DNA of 64,000 nt from an uncultured Desulfobacter sp. (GTDB taxonomy: Bacteria > Desulfobacterota > Desulfobacteria > Desulfobacterales > Desulfobacteraceae). Where the stretch lies: the NCBI RefSeq assembly GCF_963666145.1, contig NZ_OY762614.1, positions 6,260,576 through 6,324,575 of the forward strand. The letters are read 5' to 3'. Below are positions 52,957 to 60,696 of the stretch, piece by piece. The position numbers were made by a program, and so were the translations under genes. Below the pieces are notes generated by a model, which was not told where the DNA came from, made no database searches, and was given only the letters and a program-made list of their open reading frames with translations. Position 1 is the first letter of the stretch. Every line of letters begins with the position of its first letter.

Positions 52957-54036
52957 ATGTCCAATAAAACCGTTATTCCCTTTGGGCCCCAGCATCCGGT
53001 ATTGCCCGAGCCGATCCATCTTAAACTGGTGGTGGAAGATGAGATAGTTAAAGAAGCCGTTCCGGCCCTGGGCTATGTCCACCGGGGTTTAGAAATGCTT
53101 GCCAGCAAACGTGACTTTAATCAGATGATCAACGTATGCGAACGGGTGTGCGGCATCTGTTCCATGATTCACGGCACCTGTTTTTCCCAGTCCATTGAAG
53201 ATATTATGGGCGTAGAGGTGCCGGCGCGAGCCGAGTACCTGCGTGTGATCTGGTCTGAACTGCACCGCATGCACAGTCATCTGCTCTGGCTTGGGCTCTA
53301 TGCCGACGCATTCGGCTTTGAAGCGCTGTTCATGCAGTTCTGGAAGATTCGCGAACGTATTATGGACATCAATGAGGCAACGGCCGGAAACCGGGTCATT
53401 GTTTCGGTAAACGTTGTCGGCGGTGTTCGCAAAGACCTTTCGCCGGAACAGCTTGACTGGATTCTCAAAGAGCTGGTTCTTGTGGAAAAAGAGTTAAAAA
53501 AGCTGGAGAGCACCTTGCTCGATGATTATACGGTGAGAACCAGAACTGTGGGCGTCGGTGTCATGACCTATGAACAGGCCTATGATCTGGGAGCGGCCGG
53601 ACCTACGCTTCGCGGCTCCGGGGTTGCACAGGATATGCGCCTGACCGGGTACGGTGCGTATAAACACCTGGATTTCCAGGCGGTGACCCATAAAGACGGC
53701 GATTGTTACGCCAGATGCTGGGTTCGTTTCCATGAGGTGTACCAGTCCATAGATCTGGTACGCCAAGCCATTGCCGCGTTACCTGCCGGCGACCTTGCCG
53801 TAAAGGTCAAAGGCAATCCGGAAGGAGAGACGGTCGTGCGTGTGGAACAGCCCCGGGGCGAGTGCCTTTATTATGTAAAGGGCAACGGCACCAAGCTGCT
53901 GGACCGGGTGCGAATCCGCACCCCAACCTTTGCCAACATCCCCTGCCTTCTGACCATGCTGCCGGAATGTGAACTGGCCGACGTGCCGGTCATTGTCTTA
54001 TCCATTGATCCATGCGTCAGCTGTACGGAACGCTAA
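52957..54036 (+). CDS. echE: Energy-converting hydrogenase large subunit EchE ([NiFe] site)
   Basis: Catalytic subunit that oxidises H2 or makes it from reduced ferredoxin. The 359-residue protein has both Ni-Fe ligand motifs: Cys65-x2-Cys68 in ERVCGICSMIHG and Cys353-x2-Cys356 in IDPCVSCTER at the extreme C-terminus. The sequence ends three residues after the last Cys (TER), as in Ech/group-4 enzymes that lack the cleaved C-terminal tail; no maturation endopeptidase would then be needed. All four Cys are present, so a working hydrogenase is likely, in contrast to NuoD. Maturation genes (hypA-F) are not in the window. Confidence 0.94.
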   Translation: MSNKTVIPFGPQHPVLPEPIHLKLVVEDEIVKEAVPALGYVHRGLEMLASKRDFNQMINVCERVCGICSMIHGTCFSQSIEDIMGVEVPARAEYLRVIWSELHRMHSHLLWLGLYADAFGFEALFMQFWKIRERIMDINEATAGNRVIVSVNVVGGVRKDLSPEQLDWILKELVLVEKELKKLESTLLDDYTVRTRTVGVGVMTYEQAYDLGAAGPTLRGSGVAQDMRLTGYGAYKHLDFQAVTHKDGDCYARCWVRFHEVYQSIDLVRQAIAALPAGDLAVKVKGNPEGETVVRVEQPRGECLYYVKGNGTKLLDRVRIRTPTFANIPCLLTMLPECELADVPVIVLSIDPCVSCTER

Positions 54037-54047
54037 AAAGGAGCCTT

Positions 54048-54410
54048 ATGTTTAATTTTACACCCAGCATACTTAAAAATATTGCCTCACGCCCGGCCAC
54101 CCGGCAATATCCGGTTGTTAAGCGCGAATTGCCCGAAGGCGTGCGCGGAGAGCTGTACAATGATATTGATGCGTGTATTTTCTGCGGCATGTGTTCACGC
54201 AAATGCCCATCACTTTGCATCACGGTGGACAAAAAGGAGGGCACATGGACCTGTGATCCATTCAGGTGCGTCTATTGCGGTATCTGTGCAGACGCCTGCC
54301 CGACTCATTGCCTGCATTTCCACAAAGCACATAGAACAGTGGCAACGGAACGGCAGATGATCTCCATGCAGGGCGTGCCCAAAGCAAAGAATAAAAATAA
54401 AACCGATTAA
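54048..54410 (+). CDS. echF: Energy-converting hydrogenase ferredoxin-like subunit EchF
   Basis: Two-cluster [4Fe-4S] polyferredoxin that links ferredoxin to the hydrogenase core. The 120-residue protein has Cys43/46/49/53 in CIFCGMCSRKCP and Cys74/77/80/84 in CVYCGICADACP. The start is ATG 54048, with AAGGAG 7 bases upstream; an in-frame start at 54012 within echE is unlikely. It is the last gene of echABCDEF and is followed by a strong terminator at 54461. The order matches the ech operon of Desulfovibrio and Methanosarcina. Confidence 0.93.
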   Translation: MFNFTPSILKNIASRPATRQYPVVKRELPEGVRGELYNDIDACIFCGMCSRKCPSLCITVDKKEGTWTCDPFRCVYCGICADACPTHCLHFHKAHRTVATERQMISMQGVPKAKNKNKTD

Positions 54411-54460
54411 GCTTTTTTGCAAAAAGCACACTTATGGTTTTATAATACGCATTAAAAAAT

Positions 54461-54495
54461 AGGGCTGGTGGGCTCATCCCACCAGCCCTATTTTT
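54461..54495 (+). terminator. Rho-independent terminator of the ech operon
   Basis: A perfect 12-bp stem (54461-54472 with 54478-54489) with a 5-base loop, followed by TATTTTT. An A-run before the stem would let it act from the other side as well. It lies 50 bases after echF. Confidence 0.92.
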
Positions 54496-54854
54496 GATAT
54501 TGATCACTCTCTTTTAATTACGCTTAACTAACAATCATAGATAAGAATATCGGACTTCCATTCATCTTCCCATAATTGAAATTAATTTTGATCGACCTTC
54601 TGAAATCATTTTGAGCTGTTTCGCTCATGCCGGACAGGCAGGAATTGAAAACAACGTAAAAAAAGCGGACAGGCTGTTGTGTTTTTTTTTCTGCATTATG
54701 ATTATTTTTTCAAAAGATACAGAAGAGCAAAAAAAAGAGGGGGGCAAAACGAGGTATTTAACGGGGCCACGGCGTTTGTCTTGCCGGGAGGAATGTTCCG
54801 GCATGGGAGTTGCTGATATCCGGTATAGGTAATTACTGATAAACAGGAGGGGGC
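54496..54854. other. Intergenic region before the kinase-fold gene
   Basis: About 360 bases. A 73-codon frame here (54611-54832) has poor composition and no family resemblance, so I do not call it. A purine-rich ribosome-binding site (AACAGGAGGGGG) precedes the gene at 54855. No other feature was identified. Confidence 0.5.
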
Positions 54855-55823
54855 ATGGAATATCAGAAACCGGATCTATTGGAAAGAATCAGGCAGCTTA
54901 CAGGCAGAGACATACAGCGAACACCCCGAATTTTTACCGATACCACTCAGTTCATGTCCATCAATCCGGGGGATGTGATGCGGCTTGGAGGCAACGATTA
55001 CTGGGTCTACAGCAACGCCAAAGAGGGCCGATTCGGCATTGACGACCAGCCCAAATTCTGGGTAAAAAAGGCTCTGGATCTTGCCGGTAATACTCGCAAG
55101 ATTGTGAAACTAGTGTTCAAGGAGACGTTTAAAGGGTGCCTCGGCCCCCTGGCATTTAACTGTGTCAGGAGCGCAGAAAAAGAAGTAGATGTATTGTCCG
55201 CCACCCAGGGGCACCCCAATTTCATGCAGGGTCAATGGGTCAGGGACAGCGCAGGCAATTTGGTCCGGATACTGGACATCATCCCCGGCCCTTCGCTTTA
55301 CAAGTTTCTTCGCGATCTTGACATGCCCCACAGGGATTATTTCGAGACCCTGTTTCCAACAATCATGGACCGATTTCTAAAAAGTTTGGCTGCTATTGTG
55401 CAGATTCATGAACAGAAGCTGCACCACGGGGATATTCGGGCCGATCACCTGCTGTGGACCGGTTCGCTTAAAACGCTTGCCTGGATAGATTTTGATTACG
55501 ATATGGGCGGCCCTGCCATGGATGTATTCTGCCTGGGCAATGTACTGCAGCAGGTGGTGGGAAAAGGTCGACACTCCCTAGAAAATATCCATGCCACACC
55601 CAGCGCATATCCGGATTTCAAGTCTGAACTGGAAGACGAGGATATGTCCCTGATGTATTCCCACCGGGTCATGAATTTGCAAAAGCTGTTTCCTTATATT
55701 CCGGATACACTTAATGACATCCTGATACGATTTTCTCCATCCTCTGAGCCGCATTCCAGGACAGGAAACTGTTATGCAACGGCAAAGGAGCTGCTGGACG
55801 ATCTTTCAAAATTATTTCCCTGA
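54855..55823 (+). CDS. Protein-kinase-fold protein with altered catalytic loop
   Basis: A 322-residue protein of kinase or APH-like fold. The catalytic loop reads HGDIRADH (His191, Asp193) with His198 in the position of the usual metal-binding Asn, and the DFG-equivalent is IDFDYD at 211-216. A Lys in VKLVFKETF (about 83-91) could be the ATP-binding Lys. Glycine-rich loop is not obvious. The His in place of Asn and the short N-lobe suggest an atypical kinase. Neighbours give no pathway: the ech operon ends 445 bases before, and decayed mobile DNA follows. A strong ribosome-binding site supports the start. Confidence 0.75.
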   Translation: MEYQKPDLLERIRQLTGRDIQRTPRIFTDTTQFMSINPGDVMRLGGNDYWVYSNAKEGRFGIDDQPKFWVKKALDLAGNTRKIVKLVFKETFKGCLGPLAFNCVRSAEKEVDVLSATQGHPNFMQGQWVRDSAGNLVRILDIIPGPSLYKFLRDLDMPHRDYFETLFPTIMDRFLKSLAAIVQIHEQKLHHGDIRADHLLWTGSLKTLAWIDFDYDMGGPAMDVFCLGNVLQQVVGKGRHSLENIHATPSAYPDFKSELEDEDMSLMYSHRVMNLQKLFPYIPDTLNDILIRFSPSSEPHSRTGNCYATAKELLDDLSKLFP

Positions 55824-55875
55824 TTCACAACATTTTCTTGGGGAGGGGACAAAAAGCGGTTTCCCATTAATTTTA

Positions 55876-55914
55876 AAAACGGCTGTCGATCATCGACTGT
55901 CGTTTTTGTTTTTG
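55876..55914 (+). terminator. Probable rho-independent terminator after the kinase-fold gene
   Basis: An imperfect stem of about 13 positions (AACGGCTGTCGAT against ATCGACTGTCGTT, with a T-T mismatch and a G-T pair) is followed by a T-rich run (GTTTTTGTTTTT). It lies about 55 bases after the stop codon at 55823. Confidence 0.65.
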
Positions 55915-56222
55915 AGGCAAAAAGACATCAAACTGATAAAAAAAATCTTTGAGGATTCTGCTCTGAAACTTTGTTTGTTCATTTTGGTGATTAACACCAA
56001 TCTTTGGGCTTCAGATCTGCTGAAAATCAAAGTCGAACAAGTGCGACACCTTCAGCCCGCGGAAGAAATCTCCTTGAAGGAAAAAAACTCAGAAACAATG
56101 GCGGATCAATTTAAACCTGGCTTGCATTGCTTCAATTCAAAATCTGCTTAAATTCATTAAATATGATGACTTTCTTTTTCTGAGCCACCGGAAGGATAAA
56201 ACCGCCCTGACGGTTTCCACAT
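55915..56222 (+). pseudogene. Decayed short tyrosine recombinase/integrase fragment (frameshifted)
   Basis: Conceptual translation gives DIKLIKKIFEDSALKLCLF, then INTNLWASDLLKIKVEQVRHL, resembling the start of short site-specific integrases of Desulfobacteraceae (which read INTNLRASDLL, the Arg being the first catalytic residue). Here that Arg is Trp. At about 56099 the frame shifts by +1 and goes on as RINLNLACIASIQNLLKFIKYDDFLFLSHRKDKTALTVST, the rest of the same domain. The C-terminal half with the catalytic Tyr is absent. The 125-codon frame that covers the first part also overlaps the terminator and the end of the kinase gene and is not a real gene. Family resemblance is from memory. Confidence 0.62.
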
Positions 56223-56360
56223 CTCGGTTTGATCTACCGGATTTTACATGTCAGGCACCCAATAACAAAAGAAGTTAACACCCCGTTCAATAAAGGCTTT
56301 TAGCCACAATAATAGACATAAGCATCGCTTTTGCTATTAAATTTATCGACTTTATTTATG

Positions 56361-56400
56361 AAAATAAAAAAGCCCATAAGTAAAGAGCTACTCAGGGGCT
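56361..56400 (-). terminator. Terminator of the cold-shock gene
   Basis: On the minus strand the transcript forms a stem from 56371-56382 against 56389-56400 (5 bp, one mismatch, then 6 bp) and is followed by a U-rich stretch (56361-56370 read in reverse). It lies 28 bases after the csp stop. Confidence 0.7.
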
Positions 56401-56427
56401 ATAATATCACTGGGATAAAATGGTATA

Positions 56428-56631
56428 TTAAATCACGGTCACATTTGCAGCTGACAGGCCCTTGGGACCATGTTCGACGTCGAATGATACGTTATCACCC
56501 TCATTGAGAGTTTTAAAACCAGCTGCATTGATGCCTGAATGATGGACAAATACATCTTTTCCACCACCAGCATGTTCAATAAATCCAAAACCTTTTGACT
56601 CGTCAAACCATTTTACGATACCATTTGCCAT
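56428..56631 (-). CDS. Cold-shock domain protein (CspA family)
   Basis: A 67-residue single-stranded nucleic-acid binding protein. It has both RNP motifs: KGFGFIEH (RNP1) and DVFVHHSG (RNP2), with WFDESKGF before them. Length and fold are those of CspA. Its ATG has AGGAG upstream. The 5' leader (56632-56700) may be long, as in cold-shock mRNAs, but I could not define it. It marks the last host gene before the mobile-DNA region. Confidence 0.94.
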   Translation of the reverse strand: MANGIVKWFDESKGFGFIEHAGGGKDVFVHHSGINAAGFKTLNEGDNVSFDVEHGPKGLSAANVTVI

Positions 56632-57065
56632 GTAGGCGTTCTCCTAAATAAGAATAAAAATAAATCGTCTCGATCTTAAAGAATAATCACAGATTTCTCG
56701 GGGAAAATATCTAAGGAAGAAACTCAAGCACTTCAAAATAGTGCAATTGGTTAAAGCATACAGGACAGAGTGGGGATGTCAAGGGAATTAAATTATTATT
56801 TACAAATAAATAATTTTTGCCAGCATCTACCAAAAGTAGATTAATAAAGGGTGTTGGAATCAATCAAATTTTCAACTGAGTCTAAACTGCCTACGCGCTT
56901 GAATTTCGATTTTTTAAGACCCGGTAGTCCATTTCTATCGTTATAAAATCTGAAATTTGTTTTTTGCCGCAATTTTTATGTTAGATAGTGGCCTTGCTTA
57001 TACTTCAGATACAACGGTATTAACTGAATCAATCGGTTCAAAAAAATCAGCATTGAAATTAAATT
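56632..57065. other. Intergenic region, csp leader and downstream flank of an IS remnant
   Basis: 434 bases, AT-rich, with no supported gene. The right part (about 56880-57065) should contain the 3' end of the truncated insertion sequence, but I could not find its terminal inverted repeat. The left part holds the cold-shock promoter/leader on the minus strand. Confidence 0.45.
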
Positions 57066-57777
57066 CTATCCTGTTGAGGCAAACAACTCCTTTTGTTTAT
57101 TATCTTTTTTCTGCGGTTTATGTCTTGTCCCAGCCATTTCAATCAACAATGTTACAATTGTCGTCAATACTGATCGGACAACTACACCATGCTGGCTTCT
57201 CACTCTCGTCTGTTCAAGGCCTTCTCTTTTTTTCATCAAATTGAAAGGCCGTTCGCAGTTCTTTCGAATTTCGATTGCTGATTGCGACCCGTTATGAAAA
57301 GTTGGCATTGGCTGGAAATGACCGTTATCAAAACCAATTATTCTCGATTTAGGGCAACTTGATGCAAACATACATTCGCCGGGCGTTGCTCCACACCTAA
57401 ATTCATGGCCATCCAGTGTTGTACCCAGATAATCCATTGGAATTTCACAAGAATCATTGCAGGTAACTCTCACCGGAGATTGCAATACATTCTCGGGCAA
57501 TTTCGCTTGCTCCGATGCAGGGGCCACGACATAGACACCTGTTTCATTGAGAACCGAACCATCACTATCGTGGTAAGCCTGGTCTGCGGTTATCAATTTA
57601 ATATCAATGCCTAATGCTTGAGCAAGCTTGATCAATGGTTTCAGAAACAGGCTGTCGTGATGATTCGCTGCCCCCACAAGGGATACCAATGGAAAGCTAT
57701 GGCCGTTTGTGGGATTAATAGCGGTTAGTGTATGCATCCGGTATCCAATGACATAATGCGTGACCAGCTTTAAAAAG
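57066..57777 (-). pseudogene. Truncated IS transposase (DDE_Tnp_1 type, C-terminal part)
   Basis: C-terminal two-thirds of an IS4/IS1182-like DDE transposase. Visible features: VTHYVIGYRMHTLTAINPTNGHSF (beta strands before the first Asp), LITADQAYHDSDG (second Asp), a Cys-rich insertion (RCGATPGECMFASSCPKSR) and the Y/E region SAIEIRKNCERPFNLMKKREGLEQTR with the catalytic Glu. The reading frame can be followed upstream through the first ATG (57737) to about 57777 and then stops making sense exactly at the TGT of the neighbouring transposon end. The N-terminal third is absent. The gene is therefore an old IS remnant cut by a later insertion. Confidence 0.78.
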
Positions 57778-57957
57778 TGTAACGCTTATCCCCGATATTC
57801 ATAACGAAATAATGTAACGGCCAGATACCCCGCCGCCATACCCCGCCAAGAAAATCATAAAATCATACCCCGCATGCCTATCCCGCCGATAGACCCCGCC
57901 GTTGATTCATTCAAAATTTGCTACATATAATCTCCCTGATTCGAATCTTGGAGAAAA
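57778..57957. mobile_element. Left end of a Mu/Tn7-like transposon with repeated binding-site motifs
   Basis: Begins with TGTAACGCTTATCCCC at 57778, where the IS transposase frame is broken. TGTAACG recurs at 57813. Five copies of an ATACCCCGCC-like motif follow: at about 57825-57834, 57838-57847, 57865-57873 (CATACCCCGC), 57879-57888 (TATCCCGCC) and 57891-57900 (AGACCCCGCC). TGT termini and arrays of short transposase-binding repeats are typical of Tn7/Mu/Tn5053-type elements. The operon at 57961 starts 60 bases later. The other end must be beyond base 64000, so the outer TSD cannot be checked. Confidence 0.6.
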
Positions 57958-57960
57958 ATG

Positions 57961-58013
57961 ATGGCAAAGAATTCTCGTGGAAAACGCCCTTGTTCTATTT
58001 GCCGAAAATGGTT
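57961..58013 (+). pseudogene. 5' fragment of zinc-finger gene split by IS66
   Basis: Encodes MAKNSRGKRPCSICRKW before running into the IS66 end. With the right fragment (60392-60686), and counting one copy of the 23-bp direct repeat, it would form a continuous 115-residue protein with Cys11/Cys14 and Cys31/Cys35. A ribosome-binding site (GGAG) lies 7 bases before the ATG at 57961. This is the first gene of the transposon operon. Confidence 0.8.
57991..58013. repeat. Left copy of 23-bp direct repeat flanking IS66
   Basis: Identical over 23 bases to 60369-60391 and abutting both ends of IS66. It starts at codon 11 of the zinc-finger gene (TGT TCT ATT TGC). Duplication at insertion is the simplest explanation, but the length exceeds the 8 bp usual for IS66. 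Confidence 0.9.
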
Positions 58014-58035
58014 GTAAGCGGTGTTTTAACCCCAC

Positions 58036-59580
58036 TCAACACGGGACAGATTCAGAAATTTTTTCTTTTTTCACATTATAGGGGAGCAACGCTTGAAAAT
58101 CATCATTTGTCATTGCCTCAGGCAGATGCTGAAACAGGTACTTGAGATACCAGTACGGTTCCAGTCCATTGGATTTTGCAGTCTCTATCAAACTGTAAAT
58201 TGCCGCACTCGCCTTTGCACCTTGAACCGTATCAGAAAACAGCCAGTTTTTACGACCGATGACAAAAGGCCGGATGGCATTTTCAACCAAATTGTTGTCC
58301 GGTCGAATGAACCCTTCAGTTGTGTATTGGACCAATCGGGGCCATTGGCCGATGGTATAATTGATCGCCTTGCCAAGCAGGCTTTTGGGAGGAACCTTGT
58401 TTACTCTATCATCAAGCCACTTCTTAAACTCGGTAAGAATTGGAACCGCCTGGGATTGTCTCTTATTGTACAATTGTTCCGCAGAAAACCCTTGTTCCCG
58501 TGCTTCTTTTTCAATTTTATAAAGCTTGCTGATATACAACAATGCCGAACCGGCATTTCCGGAAGAATTTGCCTTGTTGCCAAGCGCTTTTGTTACCTCT
58601 TTAAACTTCCGACGAGCATGAACCCAGCACCCAACATGAACAATATCTTTTTTGGTATCCAGGAAATCATACCCAGCATATCCGTCCGTCTGGACGATGC
58701 CCTTATAACCGTTCAAAAATGTTGAAACCACATCCCCAGACCTTGTCGGGTGATATTCGAACAGGATAATCGGCTTGTCTGGTGGTCCACCCCTGAAAAT
58801 CCACATATAAGATTTGGATTTCCGTGGTCCCTTTAAAACTTGGAGAGGAGTTTCATCAATACCAATCATGGGGTTGGCCAGGATGTCGTCCTTCATCATG
58901 CCGATGATAATTTCACAGGCATCTGCCACTTTCATGCCCCATTTACACATGGTTGATCTGGCAAGCTCAATGCCGATTCTGGCAAACTGCTTTTCTTGAC
59001 GATAAAACGGCAAAGCATCTGCAAATTTGGCGGTCAGGATATGGGCAAGCAGTCCCGGAGTGGCAATACTTTTGGGAATAATCTGATCCGGCATCCTGGC
59101 AATAGATACGGTGGGGCCTTCATCTTCAACCCCCTCGCAATTTTTACAGGCGTATTTATACCGGATATTTCGAATCACCCGAACCTTGGCTGGGATGTAA
59201 TCAAGCTGCTCAGAGACTTCTTCACCGATTTTATCTTTCAAGCAGCCGCAATCGCATTTTCTGTCATTCTCACTGAGTTTATGAACAACATCGACACGGG
59301 GAAGATCTGCGGGCAGTGGTTTGCGGCCGCGTTTTTTGCGGGAAGGCTCTGTAATGGTGACGGTATCATCTTCATTCAGAATCGAAAGATCGGGTTCCGG
59401 CATATCAAAAAGAGACATTTGTTCGCCATCTTTGGGCGTTTTTTCTGATTTACGACCAAAAAGTCTGTCCTGGAGGGATTTAATCTGCTCTTGAAGAATT
59501 ATGTTTTCATCAAACAAATTCAGAGCGATTTCTTTGACTTCATCCAGGCTTTCAGCATCTTTGAGAGTGTCTCTTGTCAT
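58036..59580 (-). CDS. tnpC: IS66 family transposase TnpC
   Basis: Transposase of the IS66 element, 514 residues. N-terminal coiled coil (LDEVKEIALNLFDENIILQEQIKSL), zinc-binding region KCDCGCLKDKIG with CKNC, then the DDE domain with GIDETPLQVL (first Asp), VQTDGYAGYDFLD (second Asp) and the final NNLVENAIRPFVIGRKNWLF (Glu). No frame disruption. It ends 22 bases inside the left end of the element. Its gene is the third in the IS66 operon. Confidence 0.93.
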   Translation of the reverse strand: MTRDTLKDAESLDEVKEIALNLFDENIILQEQIKSLQDRLFGRKSEKTPKDGEQMSLFDMPEPDLSILNEDDTVTITEPSRKKRGRKPLPADLPRVDVVHKLSENDRKCDCGCLKDKIGEEVSEQLDYIPAKVRVIRNIRYKYACKNCEGVEDEGPTVSIARMPDQIIPKSIATPGLLAHILTAKFADALPFYRQEKQFARIGIELARSTMCKWGMKVADACEIIIGMMKDDILANPMIGIDETPLQVLKGPRKSKSYMWIFRGGPPDKPIILFEYHPTRSGDVVSTFLNGYKGIVQTDGYAGYDFLDTKKDIVHVGCWVHARRKFKEVTKALGNKANSSGNAGSALLYISKLYKIEKEAREQGFSAEQLYNKRQSQAVPILTEFKKWLDDRVNKVPPKSLLGKAINYTIGQWPRLVQYTTEGFIRPDNNLVENAIRPFVIGRKNWLFSDTVQGAKASAAIYSLIETAKSNGLEPYWYLKYLFQHLPEAMTNDDFQALLPYNVKKEKISESVPC

Positions 59581-59624
59581 GGGCTGTATATACCATAACC
59601 AAGGGGTTTTTTATAGTTTTTCGC

Positions 59625-59972
59625 CTAAAAAATCATAGAGTATTTTAGGGGCTTATGAGCCTGATTTATATTCAGTCCATCGACCAGCCAGGTCAGTTCC
59701 CGGCTTGTAATATCCATGACATCTTTTGGTGAATTCGGCCATTTGAACCGGTCTTTTTCAAGACGCTTTTGCCACAGGCAAAAACCGTTTTTATCCCAGT
59801 ATAAAATTTTTAAAATGGTTTGTGCTCGGTTGCAGAACACAAACAGGGACCCTGAAAATATATCCAACTGCATTCGTTCGCTTACGATAATGGAAAGGCC
59901 GTTAATCGCTTTGCGCATGTCAGTAGTACCCACAGCCAGATAGACTTTTGTGTCTGGTGGAAAGTTCATCAT
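59625..59972 (-). CDS. tnpB: IS66 family accessory protein TnpB
   Basis: A 115-residue protein of the IS66 Orf2 family. Diagnostic start FPPDTKVYLAVGTTDMRKAINGLS and the core segment LFVFCNRAQTILKILYWDKNGFCLWQKRLEKDRF are complete. Required with TnpA for transposition of IS66 elements. Overlaps tnpA by 4 bases. Not related to the RNA-guided TnpB of IS200/IS605. Confidence 0.93.
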   Translation of the reverse strand: MMNFPPDTKVYLAVGTTDMRKAINGLSIIVSERMQLDIFSGSLFVFCNRAQTILKILYWDKNGFCLWQKRLEKDRFKWPNSPKDVMDITSRELTWLVDGLNINQAHKPLKYSMIF

Positions 59973-60289
59973 GAGATAGCTCTCAAGGCGGCAAGAACCC
60001 TTTCAAGCGTCTCGCTGGTGAAACCGTCCGGGATTTCTATTTGTACCCCCTGACCAAGGTTCAACTTCAACCCGGTCGTATGAATATTGGCAGGCATCGG
60101 CAACTGGATGAATTCCACAGGACGATCCTGTCCTTTAAATTTTCTTTTCCAATATGTGAACCTGTCCTTGGACAGGTCATTGCGTCTGCAATATTCTGTC
60201 TGGGTCAGCCCTGATGCCTCCCAGCGTTCGATGTTTGATTTCCAGTAACTGCTAAGTCTTTCATTTGTTGCTTTTCTTGATCTTGGCAT
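59969..60289 (-). CDS. tnpA: IS66 family accessory protein TnpA
   Basis: A 106-residue protein with the IS66 TnpA helix-turn-helix start: YWKSNIERWEASGLTQTEYCRRNDL and FTYWKRKFK. The C-terminus (IEIPDGFTSETLERVLAAL) is typical. First gene of the IS66 operon, overlapping tnpB by 4 bases. Not related to the IS605 Y1 transposase of the same name. Confidence 0.92.
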   Translation of the reverse strand: MPRSRKATNERLSSYWKSNIERWEASGLTQTEYCRRNDLSKDRFTYWKRKFKGQDRPVEFIQLPMPANIHTTGLKLNLGQGVQIEIPDGFTSETLERVLAALRAIS

Positions 60290-60368
60290 GGGGTCGCCTC
60301 CTTTTAGTTTGGAGGCATTATATGGGCTCGCTGGGCGTGGCGGTAGATGGGGTTTAAATATCGCTTAC

Positions 60369-60391
60369 TGTTCTATTTGCCGAAAATGGTT
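60369..60391. repeat. Right copy of 23-bp direct repeat flanking IS66
   Basis: Perfect copy of 57991-58013, immediately next to the right IS66 end (CGCTTAC). Joining the flanks with one copy restores the zinc-finger reading frame, which proves that the gene was intact before insertion. Confidence 0.9.
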
Positions 60392-60686
60392 TGCTCCTGA
60401 TGTAAGACAAAAAGGCAGGCAGAGAACATGTAGCCCGGTTTGCCAAAATGAGCTTCATCGAAGGCAATGTGAAAACTGGAACAGGAAAAATAAAGCTGTC
60501 TCCAAAAATAATTATCTGGCAAAAAAGCTTGAAGAGGCAGAGAACCTTCAAACATCCGGAAAATTGCCTGTTCTACCATTGGAAGTTATTGAAATAGAAT
60601 ACGGTATCAAGCCGGCAATTATCGCCCAATACCTGGTCACCCAGGTTATCAGCCACACCAAAGAAAAAATTCGAGAATTCCCATAA
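60369..60686 (+). pseudogene. 3' fragment of transposon zinc-finger gene
   Basis: Codes for the rest of the interrupted protein: CSICRKWFAPDVRQKGRQRTC, then SPVCQNELHRRQCENWNRKN, a charged helix, and IEIEYGIKPAIIAQYLVTQVIS at the end. The Cys pairs (C-x2-C and C-x3-C) and basic stretch resemble a small zinc-finger family often found beside transposase operons. A 132-codon frame starts upstream inside the IS66 end (60288) and could give a hybrid protein, but without a natural start. Function unknown; DNA binding is likely. Confidence 0.78.
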
Positions 60687-60696
60687 ACGCCTCTGA

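Larger units (their letters stand above)
58014..60368. mobile_element. IS66-family insertion sequence, intact (2355 bp)
   Basis: Ends: GTAAGCGGTGTTTTAACCCC at 58014 and the inverted CGCTTAC at 60362-60368, whose reverse complement reads GTAAGCGATATTTAAACCCC, matching in 17 of 20 positions. The GTAAGCG ends are the known IS66 signature. It carries tnpA, tnpB and tnpC on the minus strand, all with intact frames. A 23-bp direct repeat flanks it exactly (57991-58013 and 60369-60391). IS66 elements are normally flanked by 8-bp duplications, so this is unusual. The element lies in the zinc-finger gene. Confidence 0.92.

Noticed and set aside
54611..54832. 73-codon plus-strand frame between echF and the kinase-fold gene
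   Set aside because: Composition is not protein-like, there is no ribosome-binding site and no family resemblance.
55774..56151. 125-codon open frame after the kinase-fold gene
   Set aside because: It overlaps the end of the kinase gene and spans a probable terminator; only its second half resembles protein, and that is a frameshifted integrase remnant, so it is recorded as a pseudogene.
59625..60289. TnpA/TnpB as RNA-guided OMEGA-type components
   Set aside because: The proteins are IS66 accessory proteins that share only the names with IS200/IS605 TnpA and TnpB.
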